DNA of 64,000 bases. It comes from Ferrimonas balearica DSM 9799. Its GTDB lineage: Bacteria; Pseudomonadota; Gammaproteobacteria; Enterobacterales; Shewanellaceae. Made by a program: the position numbers and the translations under genes. The stretch spans positions 3,991,139-4,055,138 of the forward strand of contig NC_014541.1 in assembly GCF_000148645.1 (NCBI RefSeq). Direction: 5' to 3'. The notes below the pieces were generated by a model that saw only the letters and a program-made list of their open reading frames with translations, was not told the origin of the DNA and did no database searches. Below, one piece after another: positions 27,807 through 37,700 of the stretch (within the stretch, counting starts at the first letter, position 1; each line of letters starts with the position of its first letter).

Positions 27807-29090
27807 TTATCGCCGGGGCCGCGGGCCCCGTCCGCCGCCACTACGGCCGTCGCGTCGCTGACCATCGCGACCACCCGGACGGCGGTTGCGCTGGATGCGT
27901 TGCGGACGCGGAATGTCAGTCAGCAGAGCGGTGGCATCGTAGCTGCTCACCGGGATCTGATGGCCAATGTACTCTTCGATGGCCGGCAGGTTCAGAGCGT
28001 ACTGCTCACAGGCAAAGCTGATGGAGTGCCCGGTAGCGCCCGCACGACCGGTACGACCGATGCGGTGTACGTAGTCTTCGGCATCGTCCGGCAGGTCGTA
28101 GTTGAATACGTGGGTCACGTCAGCGATGTGCAGACCACGGGCTGCCACGTCGGTGGCCACCAGGAAGTCGACTTCACCGGCTTTGAACTGCTCCAGGATC
28201 TTGACCCGCTTCTTCTGCGGTACGTCACCGGTCAGCAGGCCCACGCGGTGGCCATCGCCCGCCATCCAGGCCCAGATGTCTTCACAACGGTGCTTGGTGT
28301 TGGCGAAGATGATCGCCTTGTCCGGCCAATCTTCCTCAATCAGGGTCAGCAGCAGACGCATCTTGTCATCGTTGGAGGGGTAGAACAGCTCCTCCTTGAT
28401 GCGCTTACCGGTTTTCTGCTCCGGCTCCACCTGCACGTGCTCCGGCTCGTTCATGTGCTCGTAGGCCAGCTCCTGCACCTTAAAGGAGAGGGTGGCGGAG
28501 AACAGCATGTTACGACGCTCAGCCGGGGCCGGCATACGACGGAACAGGTAGCGGATGTCTTTGATAAAGCCCAGATCGAACATGCGATCGGCTTCATCCA
28601 GCACCATCACCTGGATGCCGTTAAGCTTGTAGGTGCCCTGCTTGTAGTAGTCGATCAGGCGACCGGTGGTGCCGATAAGGATATCGACGCCCGCCTCCAG
28701 GGTGGCGCGCTGGCTGTCGTAGCCTTCGCCGCCATAGGCCAGACCCAGCTTCAGGCCGGTGGCCTCGGACAGCGGTTCCGCGTCCTTAAAGATCTGGATG
28801 GCCAGTTCCCGGGTCGGGGCCATGATAAGGGCGCGGGGGCTCTTACCATCGTGACCTTCCGGGGCGGGCTGCTTCAGCAGCTCGTGGAAGGTGGCGACCA
28901 GGAACGCCAGAGTTTTGCCGGTACCGGTCTGGGCTTGACCCGCAATGTCCTTACCGGACAAGACGATAGGCAGGGTCAGCGCCTGAATCGGCGTGCAGTG
29001 GGTAAATCCACTCGATTCCAGGGCTTCAACCACTTGGGGAGCCAGCGGAAAATCGGCGAATTTGGTTTCGGTAAGATGGGTCTTAGTCAT
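27807..29090 (-). CDS. rhlB: RhlB, ATP-dependent RNA helicase
   Basis: A 427-residue DEAD-box helicase: [15 protein letters not shown]-region, [35 protein letters not shown], and the C-terminal ARGLHI and [10 protein letters not shown] motifs. The arginine/glycine-rich tail fits RNA binding. RhlB is the degradosome helicase that feeds structured RNA to PNPase. It diverges from trxA as in E. coli. Confidence 0.95.
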   Translation of the reverse strand: MTKTHLTETKFADFPLAPQVVEALESSGFTHCTPIQALTLPIVLSGKDIAGQAQTGTGKTLAFLVATFHELLKQPAPEGHDGKSPRALIMAPTRELAIQIFKDAEPLSEATGLKLGLAYGGEGYDSQRATLEAGVDILIGTTGRLIDYYKQGTYKLNGIQVMVLDEADRMFDLGFIKDIRYLFRRMPAPAERRNMLFSATLSFKVQELAYEHMNEPEHVQVEPEQKTGKRIKEELFYPSNDDKMRLLLTLIEEDWPDKAIIFANTKHRCEDIWAWMAGDGHRVGLLTGDVPQKKRVKILEQFKAGEVDFLVATDVAARGLHIADVTHVFNYDLPDDAEDYVHRIGRTGRAGATGHSISFACEQYALNLPAIEEYIGHQIPVSSYDATALLTDIPRPQRIQRNRRPGGRDGQRRDGRSGGGRGPRPRR

Positions 29091-29281
29091 AACGGTGCAG
29101 CATATCGGAAGCGCTTGCCATTGGGAACCTAATCAAGTCAAATAATCGCCATATCTCATCGTCTTCGGACCCTTCAATCCCACCCTTAGTCAAACGGGGT
29201 TGAAAGCCAGGGGCGGTGTCCCCAGATAGGACCTCATGGGGCGTCCCAAGGACGCTAGCCGAACTAGAAACGGAGTTAACA

Positions 29282-29608
29282 ATGAGCGACAAGATTGTGC
29301 AGCTGTCCGATGACAGCTTCGAGACCGATGTACTGAAAGCGGACAAGCCGGTCCTGGTGGACTTCTGGGCAGAGTGGTGTGGCCCCTGCAAGATGATCGC
29401 TCCGGTTCTGGATGAGCTGGCCGAAGAGTACGGCGACCAGCTGACCATCGGCAAACTGAACGTTGACCAGAACAGCGAAACCCCGCCGAAGTACGGCATC
29501 CGTGGTATCCCCACCCTGCTGCTGTTCAAAGACGGTCAACTGGCGGGCACCAAGGTTGGCGCCGCCTCCAAGACCCAGCTGAAAGAGTTTATCGACGCCC
29601 ACCTGTAA
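29282..29608 (+). CDS. trxA: Thioredoxin 1
   Basis: A 108-residue thioredoxin with [10 protein letters not shown] (C33, C36) and the cis-Pro RGIPTLLLF. It reduces protein disulfides in the cytoplasm. The start at 29282 is preceded by GGAG; a longer frame from 29216 is not supported by family length. It lies upstream of rho, the E. coli order. Confidence 0.97.
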   Translation: MSDKIVQLSDDSFETDVLKADKPVLVDFWAEWCGPCKMIAPVLDELAEEYGDQLTIGKLNVDQNSETPPKYGIRGIPTLLLFKDGQLAGTKVGAASKTQLKEFIDAHL

Positions 29609-29663
29609 GACAGGCTCTGCGACGAAAGGAATCGGGCAGTCGAGTTAGCACTGATTGCTTGGC

Positions 29664-29690
29664 AGGGCCGTCCTCTGGGCGGCCCTTTTT
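29664..29690 (+). terminator. Terminator between trxA and rho
   Basis: Stem AGGGCCG/CGGCCCT followed by T5, in the 247-base gap before rho. The rest of the gap would be the rho leader; no reliable leader peptide was found. Confidence 0.75.
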
Positions 29691-29855
29691 AACGTTCGAA
29701 ACCCCGCCAAAACGCTGGACGCTCCCAGACATTGGTGCTAGCTTAATAGCCAGTACATTTCTCGCCCTAAACGGGCAAATCTCCATTATTCAATCACAGC
29801 AACAGTGACATAGCCGCGCTCTTTTCCTGAGTGCACAATCAAAAGACCCACCCAT

Positions 29856-31121
29856 ATGAACCTTACCGAACTGAAACAGAAACCGGTCTCCGAACTGGTT
29901 GCCCTGGCCGAGTCCATGGGCCTGGAGAACCTGGCTCGTGCACGGAAGCAAGACATTCTGTTCGCCATCCTGAAGGCGCACGCCAAAAGCGGTGAAGACA
30001 TCTACGGCGACGGCGTCCTGGAGATCCTGCAAGACGGCTTTGGCTTCTTGCGTAGTGCGGACTCCTCCTACCTTGCCGGCCCGGATGACATCTACGTCAG
30101 CCCCAGCCAGATCCGCCGTTTCAACCTGCGAACCGGTGATTCCATCTCCGGTAAGATCCGGCCGCCGAAAGAGGGTGAACGCTACTTCGCCCTGCTGAAA
30201 GTCAGCGAAGTTAACTTCGACCGCCCCGAAAGCTCCCGCAGCAAAATCCTGTTTGAAAACCTCACCCCCCTGCACGCCAACGATCGTCTGCGCATGGAGC
30301 GGGGTAACGGTTCCACTGAGGACATCACTGCCCGCGTTCTGGATCTGGCCAGCCCCATCGGTAAAGGTCAGCGTGGCCTGATTGTGGCACCGCCGAAAGC
30401 CGGTAAAACCCTGTTGCTGCAGAACATCGCCCAGTCCATCGCCTACAACCACCCTGAGTGTGTGCTGATGGTGCTGCTGATCGACGAACGTCCGGAAGAG
30501 GTGACTGAGATGCAGCGCCTGGTGAAGGGCGAAGTGGTGGCCTCCACCTTCGACGAGCCGGCATCCCGTCACGTTCAGGTGGCTGAGATGGTGATCGAGA
30601 AGGCCAAGCGCCTGGTTGAGCACAAGAAAGACGTGGTCATTCTGCTCGACTCCATCACCCGTCTGGCCCGCGCCTACAACACCGTGGTACCGAGCTCCGG
30701 CAAGGTTCTGACCGGTGGTGTGGACGCCAACGCCCTGCATCGTCCGAAGCGTTTCTTCGGTGCGGCCCGTAATGTTGAGGAGGGCGGCAGCCTGACCATC
30801 ATCGCCACCGCGCTGATCGACACCGGCTCCAAGATGGACGAAGTGATCTACGAAGAGTTCAAGGGCACCGGTAACATGGAACTGCACCTGTCTCGTAAGA
30901 TCGCCGAGCGCCGCGTGTTCCCGGCCATCGACTTCAACCGCTCCGGCACCCGTCGTGAAGAACTGCTGGCGGGCAGCGAAGAGCTGCAGAAGATGTGGAT
31001 CCTGCGTAAGATCCTCAACCCGATGCAGGAAGTCGAAGCAATGGAGTTCCTCATCGACAAGCTGGCCATGACCAAGACCAACGACGAGTTCTTTGACGCG
31101 ATGAAACGCGCCAAGTCCTGA
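29856..31121 (+). CDS. rho: Transcription termination factor Rho
   Basis: A 421-residue hexameric RNA helicase: N-terminal [15 protein letters not shown], the cold-shock-like RNA site (GFGFLR), Walker A APPKAGKT, Walker [17 protein letters not shown] and the Q/R loops ([15 protein letters not shown]). Length and sequence match E. coli Rho closely. A Rho inhibitor of the Rof type is encoded at 37.4 kb. Confidence 0.98.
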   Translation: MNLTELKQKPVSELVALAESMGLENLARARKQDILFAILKAHAKSGEDIYGDGVLEILQDGFGFLRSADSSYLAGPDDIYVSPSQIRRFNLRTGDSISGKIRPPKEGERYFALLKVSEVNFDRPESSRSKILFENLTPLHANDRLRMERGNGSTEDITARVLDLASPIGKGQRGLIVAPPKAGKTLLLQNIAQSIAYNHPECVLMVLLIDERPEEVTEMQRLVKGEVVASTFDEPASRHVQVAEMVIEKAKRLVEHKKDVVILLDSITRLARAYNTVVPSSGKVLTGGVDANALHRPKRFFGAARNVEEGGSLTIIATALIDTGSKMDEVIYEEFKGTGNMELHLSRKIAERRVFPAIDFNRSGTRREELLAGSEELQKMWILRKILNPMQEVEAMEFLIDKLAMTKTNDEFFDAMKRAKS

Positions 31122-31142
31122 TTTCAGTCCGGTCTGACAGCC

Positions 31143-31173
31143 AAAAAACACCGCCTGATGGCGGTGTTTTTTT
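31143..31173 (+). terminator. Terminator after rho
   Basis: Stem CACCGCC/GGCGGTG with a TGAT loop, flanked by A6 and T7. Confidence 0.92.
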
Positions 31174-31288
31174 ATGCCGGTTTGATTCGGGCAACGGGCC
31201 AGTCTCTCTGGGGAGGTGCCACCGTACTGCCACCGTTGGCTGCACTGGACTATAACCAGTAATACCACTGTGACTGGGGGAACAGACC

Positions 31289-31438
31289 ATGGCCGAAGCG
31301 ACCCAACCCATTGAACGGCGCCAACAGCAGGAGCGCCGACAGCACCATGAACGCCGTCAGCAAACCCGCTTTGGTGATGAGCAGGGCGACCGCCGCATCA
31401 GCGACCGGCGCCACGAGGACCGTCATCCGCCGCGCTAG
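31289..31438 (+). CDS. Arginine/glutamine-rich microprotein (possible)
   Basis: A 49-residue frame with a GGGGGA site nine bases before its ATG. Its sequence is built on repeated ERRQQ-like units (IERRQQQERRQHHERRQQ) followed by DRRISDRR. No family is recognised and it may bind nucleic acid, judging only by charge. It is the only frame I can support in the 404 bases between rho and the next gene. Codon use is similar to neighbours. Confidence 0.45.
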   Translation: MAEATQPIERRQQQERRQHHERRQQTRFGDEQGDRRISDRRHEDRHPPR

Positions 31439-31481
31439 CCACTGAGCTCGTCAGCACCACCGCACCGGCGCCAGAAAACAG

Positions 31482-31507
31482 AACGCCCCGGTCTGGGCCG
31501 GGGCGTT
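31482..31507 (-). terminator. Terminator after the TraF-like outer membrane gene
   Basis: Stem AACGCCCCG/CGGGGCGTT lies 19 bases past the stop codon at 31526. It can also act on the plus strand for the small frame at 31289. Confidence 0.7.
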
Positions 31508-31525
31508 GCTATCGGGCTTTCAGGC

Positions 31526-32719
31526 TCAGAACTTAAAGCCGAGCTGCGCCATGGCGCCACGCTCATCATCGCTGCCGAACTGGCCAGCCAGGTCGAGGGT
31601 GAACACGTCACCCGGGGAGATCCCCAGGCCCAGGCTCAGCACATCTTCGTAGTTGCCTTCCAGATCATGACGATAGCCTGCGCGCAGCTGGGCGTGGCCG
31701 GCAAAGTCATACTCCAGACCCAGGCGGGCCCACTGGCGCGGGTCGGTAAACAGCGCGAAGGACTCATCCTTAATCAGGTCCAGATCCAGGGCCGCGGTAA
31801 AGCCGCCCTGCTGGTACGCCACCGCACCGATCACTGTGGGCTTCAGTTCCACATCCTGGTTATTGGTGTTGCGCACCGACTGGCTGATCAGGTTGCGACC
31901 CACCAGGCCGTACTGCCACGGGCCGTAGCTGCCCTGAAAACCCACATCGAAGTTAAATTCAGTCTGGTCGTTCAGGTTGTCGTCGGAGGTGATGTCATCC
32001 TCGTCAAAGTTGCTGACGTTGGCGTTGTAGTAGTAGGTGTCAAAGCGCTGCACCTTGGGCGACACACCAACGGAGAACTGGCCCAGCCAGGGGCTCTGGA
32101 ACTCACGGGCGAAGCTCAGGGCCACCTCAGTGATGCCCACCGCCTGCACATCGGCGTTGGACTGAATCGCGTCCTGATCGAACGGCGCGCCGGCCAGCGC
32201 ATCGTCCAGCAGCTGCTCATCCTCTTCGATGTAGTTGATCAGGCCGTTACCCACCAGATAGCCATTGAGGGAGAGACCGAAGCCCAGGGTTTTGCTCGGC
32301 ACAAAGAACCCCAGCAATACGCCCGCGTTGGCTTCCGGCTTGGCCTGGTTGAGATCTTCCAGCTGGCCGACGATGTCGTCTTTCAGCCGCTCAGCTTCCG
32401 GCAATCCATTGGGATCACCGCTGTTCACCAGGGCTTCAAACGCGTCGAGGTTGTCCTGCAGCGCATCGATGTCATCAATGGTGTCTTCATAATCCCGCGC
32501 CAGGACACCGGCACCGAGCTGGAAATAGAAATCTTCGCTGTCTTTAAAGCGGGTCAGCAGCGCCGGGTTCTGGCTGGCACGGGTGTAATCCCCCGAAGCG
32601 ACACCGACCCCACCCATGCCACCGGCACGGGCATCAGCAAAGGGAACGGCATTGGCGGTAGTGCTGAGCAGGGGGAGCAGCGCCAAGCTTACGGCGCCCA
32701 AATAAAAGCGTTTCATCAA
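31526..32719 (-). CDS. TraF_2-like outer membrane beta-barrel protein
   Basis: A 397-residue protein with a signal peptide (LGAVSLALLPLLSTTANA) and alternating beta-strand pattern ending in Phe (AMAQLGFKF), as in outer membrane proteins. The N-terminal PFADARAGGMGGVGVASGDY and the general layout match the so-called conjugal transfer TraF family (PF13729), which is chromosomal in many marine bacteria and related to FadL-like barrels. No conjugation genes are near, so a plasmid role is unlikely. The start could also be the second Met, three bases on. Confidence 0.78.
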   Translation of the reverse strand: MMKRFYLGAVSLALLPLLSTTANAVPFADARAGGMGGVGVASGDYTRASQNPALLTRFKDSEDFYFQLGAGVLARDYEDTIDDIDALQDNLDAFEALVNSGDPNGLPEAERLKDDIVGQLEDLNQAKPEANAGVLLGFFVPSKTLGFGLSLNGYLVGNGLINYIEEDEQLLDDALAGAPFDQDAIQSNADVQAVGITEVALSFAREFQSPWLGQFSVGVSPKVQRFDTYYYNANVSNFDEDDITSDDNLNDQTEFNFDVGFQGSYGPWQYGLVGRNLISQSVRNTNNQDVELKPTVIGAVAYQQGGFTAALDLDLIKDESFALFTDPRQWARLGLEYDFAGHAQLRAGYRHDLEGNYEDVLSLGLGISPGDVFTLDLAGQFGSDDERGAMAQLGFKF

Positions 32720-32872
32720 TTACTTCCTTGTCCAAAAAAGCGGACGGATCATACCCCAATAGGGTGAGAGTACTGGGGGCTCGATCACGACCTCGGCACC
32801 TTGTGGTCACAGGATGACAGCGCGCACGCCCCCATCTTTTAACGACCAACCCGAGGTCAAACTTGAGTGAAA

Positions 32873-33355
32873 TTACTGCTGGGGAGGACAGGGTTCGGCC
32901 TGATAGCGATCCACCAGGTAGTCGTAGCGGTAACACTGGCCCTGCCACTGATAGCGGGTGCCCTGCCCGGTTTGGATCAGGCGGGCATTGGCCGGAAGCG
33001 TGGCGCGACTGCCTCGCTCGGTCTGCTCCTGAGTGAGAGTCCGGGGCGGAGACTGCACCACCACTTTAGGCTGCGGCTTGGGTTTAGGCGTGCTGCGGTA
33101 GGGATAGCGGTAGGGGTAACGGTAGCGATCATCCCAGTAACGCCGCTCCCAGCGGGAGGGGTACCAGGGGTAGTGCCAGCGACCAGTGTAGTACGGGGCA
33201 CCGTAGCGGTAGTGGCCATAGCTGACGTGGGGGGAGCCATAGTGCACTGACCAGCCCCACTGCCCTGCCCAGCTCCGGGCCGGCAGCATCAGGGCGGTCA
33301 GCAGGACCAGGGGCAGCAACGCCAGCGCCAGCTTAGGGACAGGGGATCGGCACAT
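32873..33355 (-). CDS. Exported Tyr/Arg/Pro-rich protein with Cys tail
   Basis: A 160-residue protein with a signal peptide (LALALLPLVLLTALMLPARSWA) and a mature part rich in Tyr, Trp, Arg and Pro (YWDDRYRYPYRYPYR, then PKPKPQPK). It ends with CYRYDYLVDRYQAEPCPPQQ, which resembles the tail of the gene just upstream (CYRKNWMTTDYVPIPCP). The two overlap by 23 bases on the same strand. No family was recognised; a cell-envelope role is a guess from composition. Confidence 0.68.
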   Translation of the reverse strand: MCRSPVPKLALALLPLVLLTALMLPARSWAGQWGWSVHYGSPHVSYGHYRYGAPYYTGRWHYPWYPSRWERRYWDDRYRYPYRYPYRSTPKPKPQPKVVVQSPPRTLTQEQTERGSRATLPANARLIQTGQGTRYQWQGQCYRYDYLVDRYQAEPCPPQQ

Positions 33356-33785
33356 AATCGGTGGTCATCCAGTTTTTGCGGTAACACCCCACCTCGTTCT
33401 GCCAGTAGCGGCCCTGGGGCGAGGTGCGCTCCACCGCCCCGGCGGGCGGGTTGCCAAGGGTCGGGTTGGGGCTGGCCGGCGGCGTCACCAGGGTATCGAA
33501 GTCGGTGCGGGCCTGGCCATTGCCCTCCAGCCTCAGGGTTGGAGTGGAGGGTGCCAGTGGGTCATCCAGCCCCTGCCAACGAGCGGGGTCGTGGCGCTGC
33601 TGATATTGCTGTTGCCAGGTCTGCTGGTGCCAGCGCTGATTTTGCTGCCACGCCTTTTGCTGCTGCCAGCGTTGCTCCAGCGGTGGTGCCCCGATGGGCC
33701 GCTGGGACTTATACCCCGCGTTCCAGTTCGGTGGTTGGTTGGCCAGCAGCATCAGGGCCAAAATCGCCGTGCTGGTGATCCCCAT
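33333..33785 (-). CDS. Exported Gln/Trp-rich protein with Cys tail
   Basis: A 150-residue protein starting with a short hydrophobic segment (STAILALMLLANQ) that may be a signal peptide or anchor. Residues 38-70 are dominated by Gln and Trp (RWQQQKAWQQNQRWHQQTWQ). The C-terminal CYRKNWMTTDYVPIPCP parallels the tail of the following gene. First gene of a two-gene unit. Function unknown. Confidence 0.62.
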   Translation of the reverse strand: MGITSTAILALMLLANQPPNWNAGYKSQRPIGAPPLEQRWQQQKAWQQNQRWHQQTWQQQYQQRHDPARWQGLDDPLAPSTPTLRLEGNGQARTDFDTLVTPPASPNPTLGNPPAGAVERTSPQGRYWQNEVGCYRKNWMTTDYVPIPCP

Positions 33786-33931
33786 AGGAGAGTCCCCCGT
33801 TTGCGCTCTGATGTCAGTTTAGGCCGCGCCAGTGGGCCAGGGTTCCGACCGCCCTGTCCCACCGTCGACGGCACCGCTATAATACCCCGGCACTTTGACG
33901 AAGGTCACACCAGGAAAGAGAATAAAATCTA

Positions 33932-35410
33932 ATGAAGTTCAGTGACTTACGAGAGTTTATCCAGTTCCTTGAGAAGCAAGGCGAGCTTAAGCGGATCAGC
34001 GCCGAGGTGGACCCCCACCTGGAGATGACTGAGATCTGCGACCGGGTGCTGCGCGCCGGTGGCCCCGCTCTGCTGTTCGAGAACCCCAAGGGCAAATCGA
34101 TGCCGGTACTGGCCAACCTGTTTGGCACACCGCGCCGGGTGGCCCTCGCCATGGGTCGCGAAGACACCTCTGCATTGAAAGAGGTGGGCGAGCTGCTGGC
34201 TTTCCTGAAGGAGCCTGAGCCGCCCTCCGGCTTTAAGGACGCCATCGCCAAAGTGCCGATGTTCAAGCAGGCGCTGAACCTGCCGCCCAAGCGGGTCAGC
34301 AAGGCGCCGTGCCAGGAGATCGTGATGGAGGGCGACGAGGTCGACCTGACCCAATTGCCGGTGCAGCACTGCTGGCCCGGCGACGTTGCTCCGCTGGTGA
34401 CCTGGGGCCTGACCATCACCAAAGGCCCCAACCAGAAGCGTCAGAACCTGGGCATCTACCGCCAGCAGCTGCTGGGCAAAAACCAGCTGATCATGCGCTG
34501 GCTGGCCCACCGTGGTGGGGCGCTGGACTACCGGGATTTCCAGCAGAAGTTCCCGGGCGAGCGCTACCCGGTCGCCGTGGCTCTGGGTGCCGACCCGGTC
34601 ACCATCCTGGGTGCCGTAACCCCGGTACCAGATGGCCTCAGCGAGTACGCCTTTGCCGGCCTGCTGCGGGGCGAACGCACTCAGGTGACCAAGGCCCTTT
34701 CCTGCGATCTGGAGGTGCCAGCCACCGCCGAGATCATCCTGGAAGGGTATCTTGAGCCGGGTCTGGAAGCGCCGGAAGGCCCCTATGGCGACCACACCGG
34801 TTACTACAACGAAGTGGAATCCTTCCCGGTCCTGACCGTCACCCACGTCACCATGCGCAAAGACGCCATCTACCACAGCACCTACACCGGCCGTCCGCCG
34901 GATGAACCGGCCATGCTGGGTGTGGCGCTGAACGAGGTGTTCGTACCGATCCTGCGTAAGCAGTTCCCGGAGATCCAGGACTTCTACCTGCCGCCGGAGG
35001 GATGCTCCTACCGGATGGCGGTGATCACCATCAAGAAGCAGTACCCCGGCCACGCCAAGCGGGTGATGATGGCGGCCTGGAGCTACCTGCGCCAGTTTAT
35101 GTACACCAAGTTCATCGTGGTGTGCGACGACGACGTCAATGCCCGTAACTGGGAGGACGTGATCTGGGCCATCACCACCCGGATGGACCCGGCGCGGGAC
35201 ACCGTCATGATTGAAAACACCCCCATCGACTATCTGGACTTCGCCTCCCCGGTGGCAGGCCTGGGTTCCAAGATGGGCATGGACGCCACCAATAAGTGGC
35301 CCGGCGAAACCGATCGCGAATGGGGCGAACCCATCGTCATGGACGAGGCGATCAAATCCCGCGTGGACCAGCGCTGGGACGAGCTGGGTCTGGACCCGAT
35401 AAAAGAATAA
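33932..35410 (+). CDS. ubiD: UbiD, prenylated-FMN-dependent polyprenyl-hydroxybenzoate decarboxylase
   Basis: A 492-residue UbiD-family enzyme: [22 protein letters not shown], the prFMN/Mn region ([18 protein letters not shown]) and [16 protein letters not shown] with the acidic catalytic residues. It decarboxylates 3-polyprenyl-4-hydroxybenzoate in ubiquinone synthesis and needs prFMN made by UbiX, which is not in the window. It is followed ten bases later by fre, the E. coli order. Confidence 0.96.
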   Translation: MKFSDLREFIQFLEKQGELKRISAEVDPHLEMTEICDRVLRAGGPALLFENPKGKSMPVLANLFGTPRRVALAMGREDTSALKEVGELLAFLKEPEPPSGFKDAIAKVPMFKQALNLPPKRVSKAPCQEIVMEGDEVDLTQLPVQHCWPGDVAPLVTWGLTITKGPNQKRQNLGIYRQQLLGKNQLIMRWLAHRGGALDYRDFQQKFPGERYPVAVALGADPVTILGAVTPVPDGLSEYAFAGLLRGERTQVTKALSCDLEVPATAEIILEGYLEPGLEAPEGPYGDHTGYYNEVESFPVLTVTHVTMRKDAIYHSTYTGRPPDEPAMLGVALNEVFVPILRKQFPEIQDFYLPPEGCSYRMAVITIKKQYPGHAKRVMMAAWSYLRQFMYTKFIVVCDDDVNARNWEDVIWAITTRMDPARDTVMIENTPIDYLDFASPVAGLGSKMGMDATNKWPGETDREWGEPIVMDEAIKSRVDQRWDELGLDPIKE

Positions 35411-35420
35411 CGAGAATCCC

Positions 35421-36113
35421 ATGAGTCGAATCCGTTGCCAGATAGACCAACTGACCCCCCTGAGCGACACCGTATTCAAAGCGGTGCTGACCCCAGAGCA
35501 GGCGCTGGCGTTTAAACCCGGCCAGTACCTGACGGTGGTGATGGGCGAAGAGGACAAACGCCCCTTCTCCATCGCCTCCAGTCCGCTGGATGACCAGATT
35601 GAGCTGCACATCGGCGCTTCGGTGGCCGAGAGCTTTGCCATGCAGGTGGTGGACCGCCTGCGCAATGACAGCCACATCGAGATTGAAGCCCCCTTTGGCG
35701 AAGCCTACCTGCGCCACGACAGTGAGCGTCCGCGCATCCTGATCGCCGGCGGCACCGGTTTCTCCTACATCCACAGCCTGCTGGATACCCTGCTGCGCCA
35801 GGGCGATACCCGCACCACCTTCCTGTACTGGGGCGCCCGGGATCCGGACGCCATGTACCTCAAGGCAATCGCAGACCAGTGGGCAGAACGCTTCCCTCAC
35901 CTGACCTTTGTGCCGGTGTTCGATGACGCCATCGCAGGCCACCGCCAGGGCACGGTGATCGATGCGGTGTGCGAGGACTTTGTCAGCCTGCACGACTACG
36001 ACGTTTACATCGCGGGTCGCTTCGAGATGGCGGGTGCGGCGCGGGAACGTTTCCGTCAGCAGGGCGTGCTGGATGCCCACCTGTTTGGCGACGCTTACGC
36101 CTTTATGAAGTAA
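35421..36113 (+). CDS. fre: NAD(P)H-flavin reductase
   Basis: A 230-residue ferredoxin-reductase-fold enzyme with RPFSIASSP (flavin binding) and ILIAGGTGFSYIHSLL (NAD(P)H binding), matching E. coli Fre in length. It reduces free FMN/FAD; reduced FMN is needed for the UbiX step, which may explain its conserved place after ubiD. The ribosome site is only moderate (CGAGAA). Confidence 0.93.
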   Translation: MSRIRCQIDQLTPLSDTVFKAVLTPEQALAFKPGQYLTVVMGEEDKRPFSIASSPLDDQIELHIGASVAESFAMQVVDRLRNDSHIEIEAPFGEAYLRHDSERPRILIAGGTGFSYIHSLLDTLLRQGDTRTTFLYWGARDPDAMYLKAIADQWAERFPHLTFVPVFDDAIAGHRQGTVIDAVCEDFVSLHDYDVYIAGRFEMAGAARERFRQQGVLDAHLFGDAYAFMK

Positions 36114-36128
36114 GCCCATCCCAGTGGG

Positions 36129-36157
36129 AAAAACGGCGCCTCAGGGCGCCGTTTTTT
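36129..36157 (+). terminator. Terminator after ubiD-fre
   Basis: Stem AAAAACGGCGCC/GGCGCCGTTTTTT with a short loop, 15 bases after the fre stop. Confidence 0.92.
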
Positions 36158-36299
36158 ATGCCCATGGTTCAGGCGGCTTCCAGCCGCAACTCAGCGCGAA
36201 AAAATCGCTGAAAAATCGTGCTGATTTGGTTCGGGATCACGGAACACGATCCCCTATTTGAGGATAATTCCGCCGCCCAAAACCCAGCCAGAGACCACC

Positions 36300-36896
36300 A
36301 TGCCACTCACCACCCTGCTCAACGGCCAAAGCCTGCCCCTGAAGGGCGAATTCCACGTGCGCCTGATGCACGAGGCCGACCTGACCGCCTGCTGCACCAT
36401 GCTGAATGACCCGCAGGTTAACCGTCACCTGTTCTTCGCGCCCGCCAGCGACGAGGTCTACCACGGCCACCTTGGCCCGCTGCTGAGTCGCGATGCACAG
36501 CGCCACGCCCCGGTACTGGCCATTGTCGATGCCGAGCAGCGTTTTGTGGGTATGGCCGGCCTGACCAAGAGCGGTGATAAAGGGGTGTATGAGCTGGGTT
36601 ACCAGTTGTCGGCTGCCGCCTGGGGCCACGGCCTGGCGACCGCGGCCAGCCGCCTGCTGCTGGCCATCGGCTTTGACGAGCTCGGTGCCACCGAGATCAA
36701 AGCCGACTGCTACGACAGCAACCAGGCCAGCAAGCGCGTGCTGGAGAAAACCGGCCTGGGCCGCACCATCAAGGAGTACGGCTACTTCGAGAACGGCACC
36801 ATCGACCGCTGCTGGTTCGCCATCTCAGAGGCCCAATACCGCCGCTCCCAACAGGTGGCTGGCACCGTCACCGAAAAGCCGGCTGTGGCAGCCTGA
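36300..36896 (+). CDS. GNAT-family N-acetyltransferase
   Basis: A 198-residue acetyltransferase of the RimJ/RimL-like type: FHVRLMHEADLTACC at the N-terminus, ELGYQLSAAAWGHGLATAA as the acetyl-CoA loop and YDSNQASKRVLEKTGL near the end. Substrate unknown. The ATG at 36300 is preferred; the frame can be extended only from a TTG at 36258. Confidence 0.85.
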   Translation: MPLTTLLNGQSLPLKGEFHVRLMHEADLTACCTMLNDPQVNRHLFFAPASDEVYHGHLGPLLSRDAQRHAPVLAIVDAEQRFVGMAGLTKSGDKGVYELGYQLSAAAWGHGLATAASRLLLAIGFDELGATEIKADCYDSNQASKRVLEKTGLGRTIKEYGYFENGTIDRCWFAISEAQYRRSQQVAGTVTEKPAVAA

Positions 36897-36916
36897 TCTC
36901 AATCCGCCGCCACCAC

Positions 36917-36947
36917 AAAAAAACGCCCCCGATTGGGGGCGTTTTTG
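36917..36947. terminator. Bidirectional terminator between convergent genes
   Basis: Stem AAAACGCCCCC/GGGGGCGTTTT with a GATT loop, flanked by A and T runs, serving the acetyltransferase (plus) and the monooxygenase-like gene (minus). Confidence 0.9.
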
Positions 36948-36957
36948 ATCCTGCGGT

Positions 36958-37242
36958 TTAACCGATACGGGTCATCTCGTTGACGGTAAACTCCGCGACC
37001 GCGCCTTCGGTGGCCGCCAGGTAATCCTTCAGGTGCTGGTTGCCCATATGGTCCTGCCACAGCGCGCGGCTCTCCCAGTTTTCAAAAAACAGGAAGTGAG
37101 CCGGATTGTCGTTGTCCTGATGCAGGTCGTACTGGACACAGCCGGCTTCAGCACGGGTGGTGTCGATCAGTTTGAGCAGTTCGGTTTTTACCAGCTCAGC
37201 TTTGTCCGGAAAGGCAACGATATTGGCGACGATGGTCAGCAT
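36958..37242 (-). CDS. Antibiotic biosynthesis monooxygenase (ABM) domain protein, YgiN-like
   Basis: A 94-residue dimeric ferredoxin-like domain: MLTIVANIVAFPDKAELVKTE, RAEAGCVQYDLHQD, FLFFENWESRALWQDHM. Similar small proteins (YgiN) act on quinols or protect against quinone stress. Single gene with AGGAGA before its start. Confidence 0.83.
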   Translation of the reverse strand: MLTIVANIVAFPDKAELVKTELLKLIDTTRAEAGCVQYDLHQDNDNPAHFLFFENWESRALWQDHMGNQHLKDYLAATEGAVAEFTVNEMTRIG

Positions 37243-37407
37243 GGCACGGTCTCCTTAGGGGATTTGTCGGGCCGCAGCCCGCGACAACCGACCTCGCCCT
37301 GTGCGATGCCGTGGTGTCGATGCAGAACCATAGTAGACCCGCTGCCGGGGACGATAAAGCCGGGTTGGCCAGAGACATTTTCAAAGGGATTTTGATAATC
37401 CCCGCGC

Positions 37408-37656
37408 TTATTGGAACTGCACCTGCTGAAAATGGGGGTTGTCGACGGTGACGGTCAGGCTGACCAGATCCGCCAGCAATACCGTTTCGAGGCCCTGATC
37501 CGTGGTCAGGCTCAGCACCTCCTGACGCTGGGCATTCCAGGTGCTGTCACCGGCGATGCCTTCGACCACCCGACCGTCCCTCAGGGTCAGCCGCACCGGG
37601 TAGTGGTAGAGGCAGGCGATCTCGATGTAGTCGTAATCCTGGCAGCGCATGGCCAC
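37408..37656 (-). CDS. rof: Rof-like Rho-binding antiterminator
   Basis: An 82-residue protein matching the Rof (YaeO) fold: CQDYDYIEIACLYHYPVRLTLRDG parallels the E. coli C-x-DYDNLELAC start. Rof binds the primary RNA site of Rho and blocks termination. It lies 6 kb from rho in this window. A GGAGTG site precedes the ATG. Confidence 0.82.
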   Translation of the reverse strand: MAMRCQDYDYIEIACLYHYPVRLTLRDGRVVEGIAGDSTWNAQRQEVLSLTTDQGLETVLLADLVSLTVTVDNPHFQQVQFQ

Positions 37657-37670
37657 ACTCCTAGGCAGAC

Positions 37671-37696
37671 AAAAAAGGCAGCCTGTGGCTGCCTTT
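37671..37696 (-). terminator. Terminator after ubiA
   Basis: Stem AAAGGCAGCC/GGCTGCCTTT with T6 on the minus strand, just past the ubiA stop. Confidence 0.88.
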
Positions 37697-37700
37697 CGGT

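Noticed and set aside
31526-32719. Conjugation locus suggested by the TraF-like name
   Set aside because: There are no other transfer genes, relaxase or origin; the family is a chromosomal outer membrane protein in many marine bacteria.
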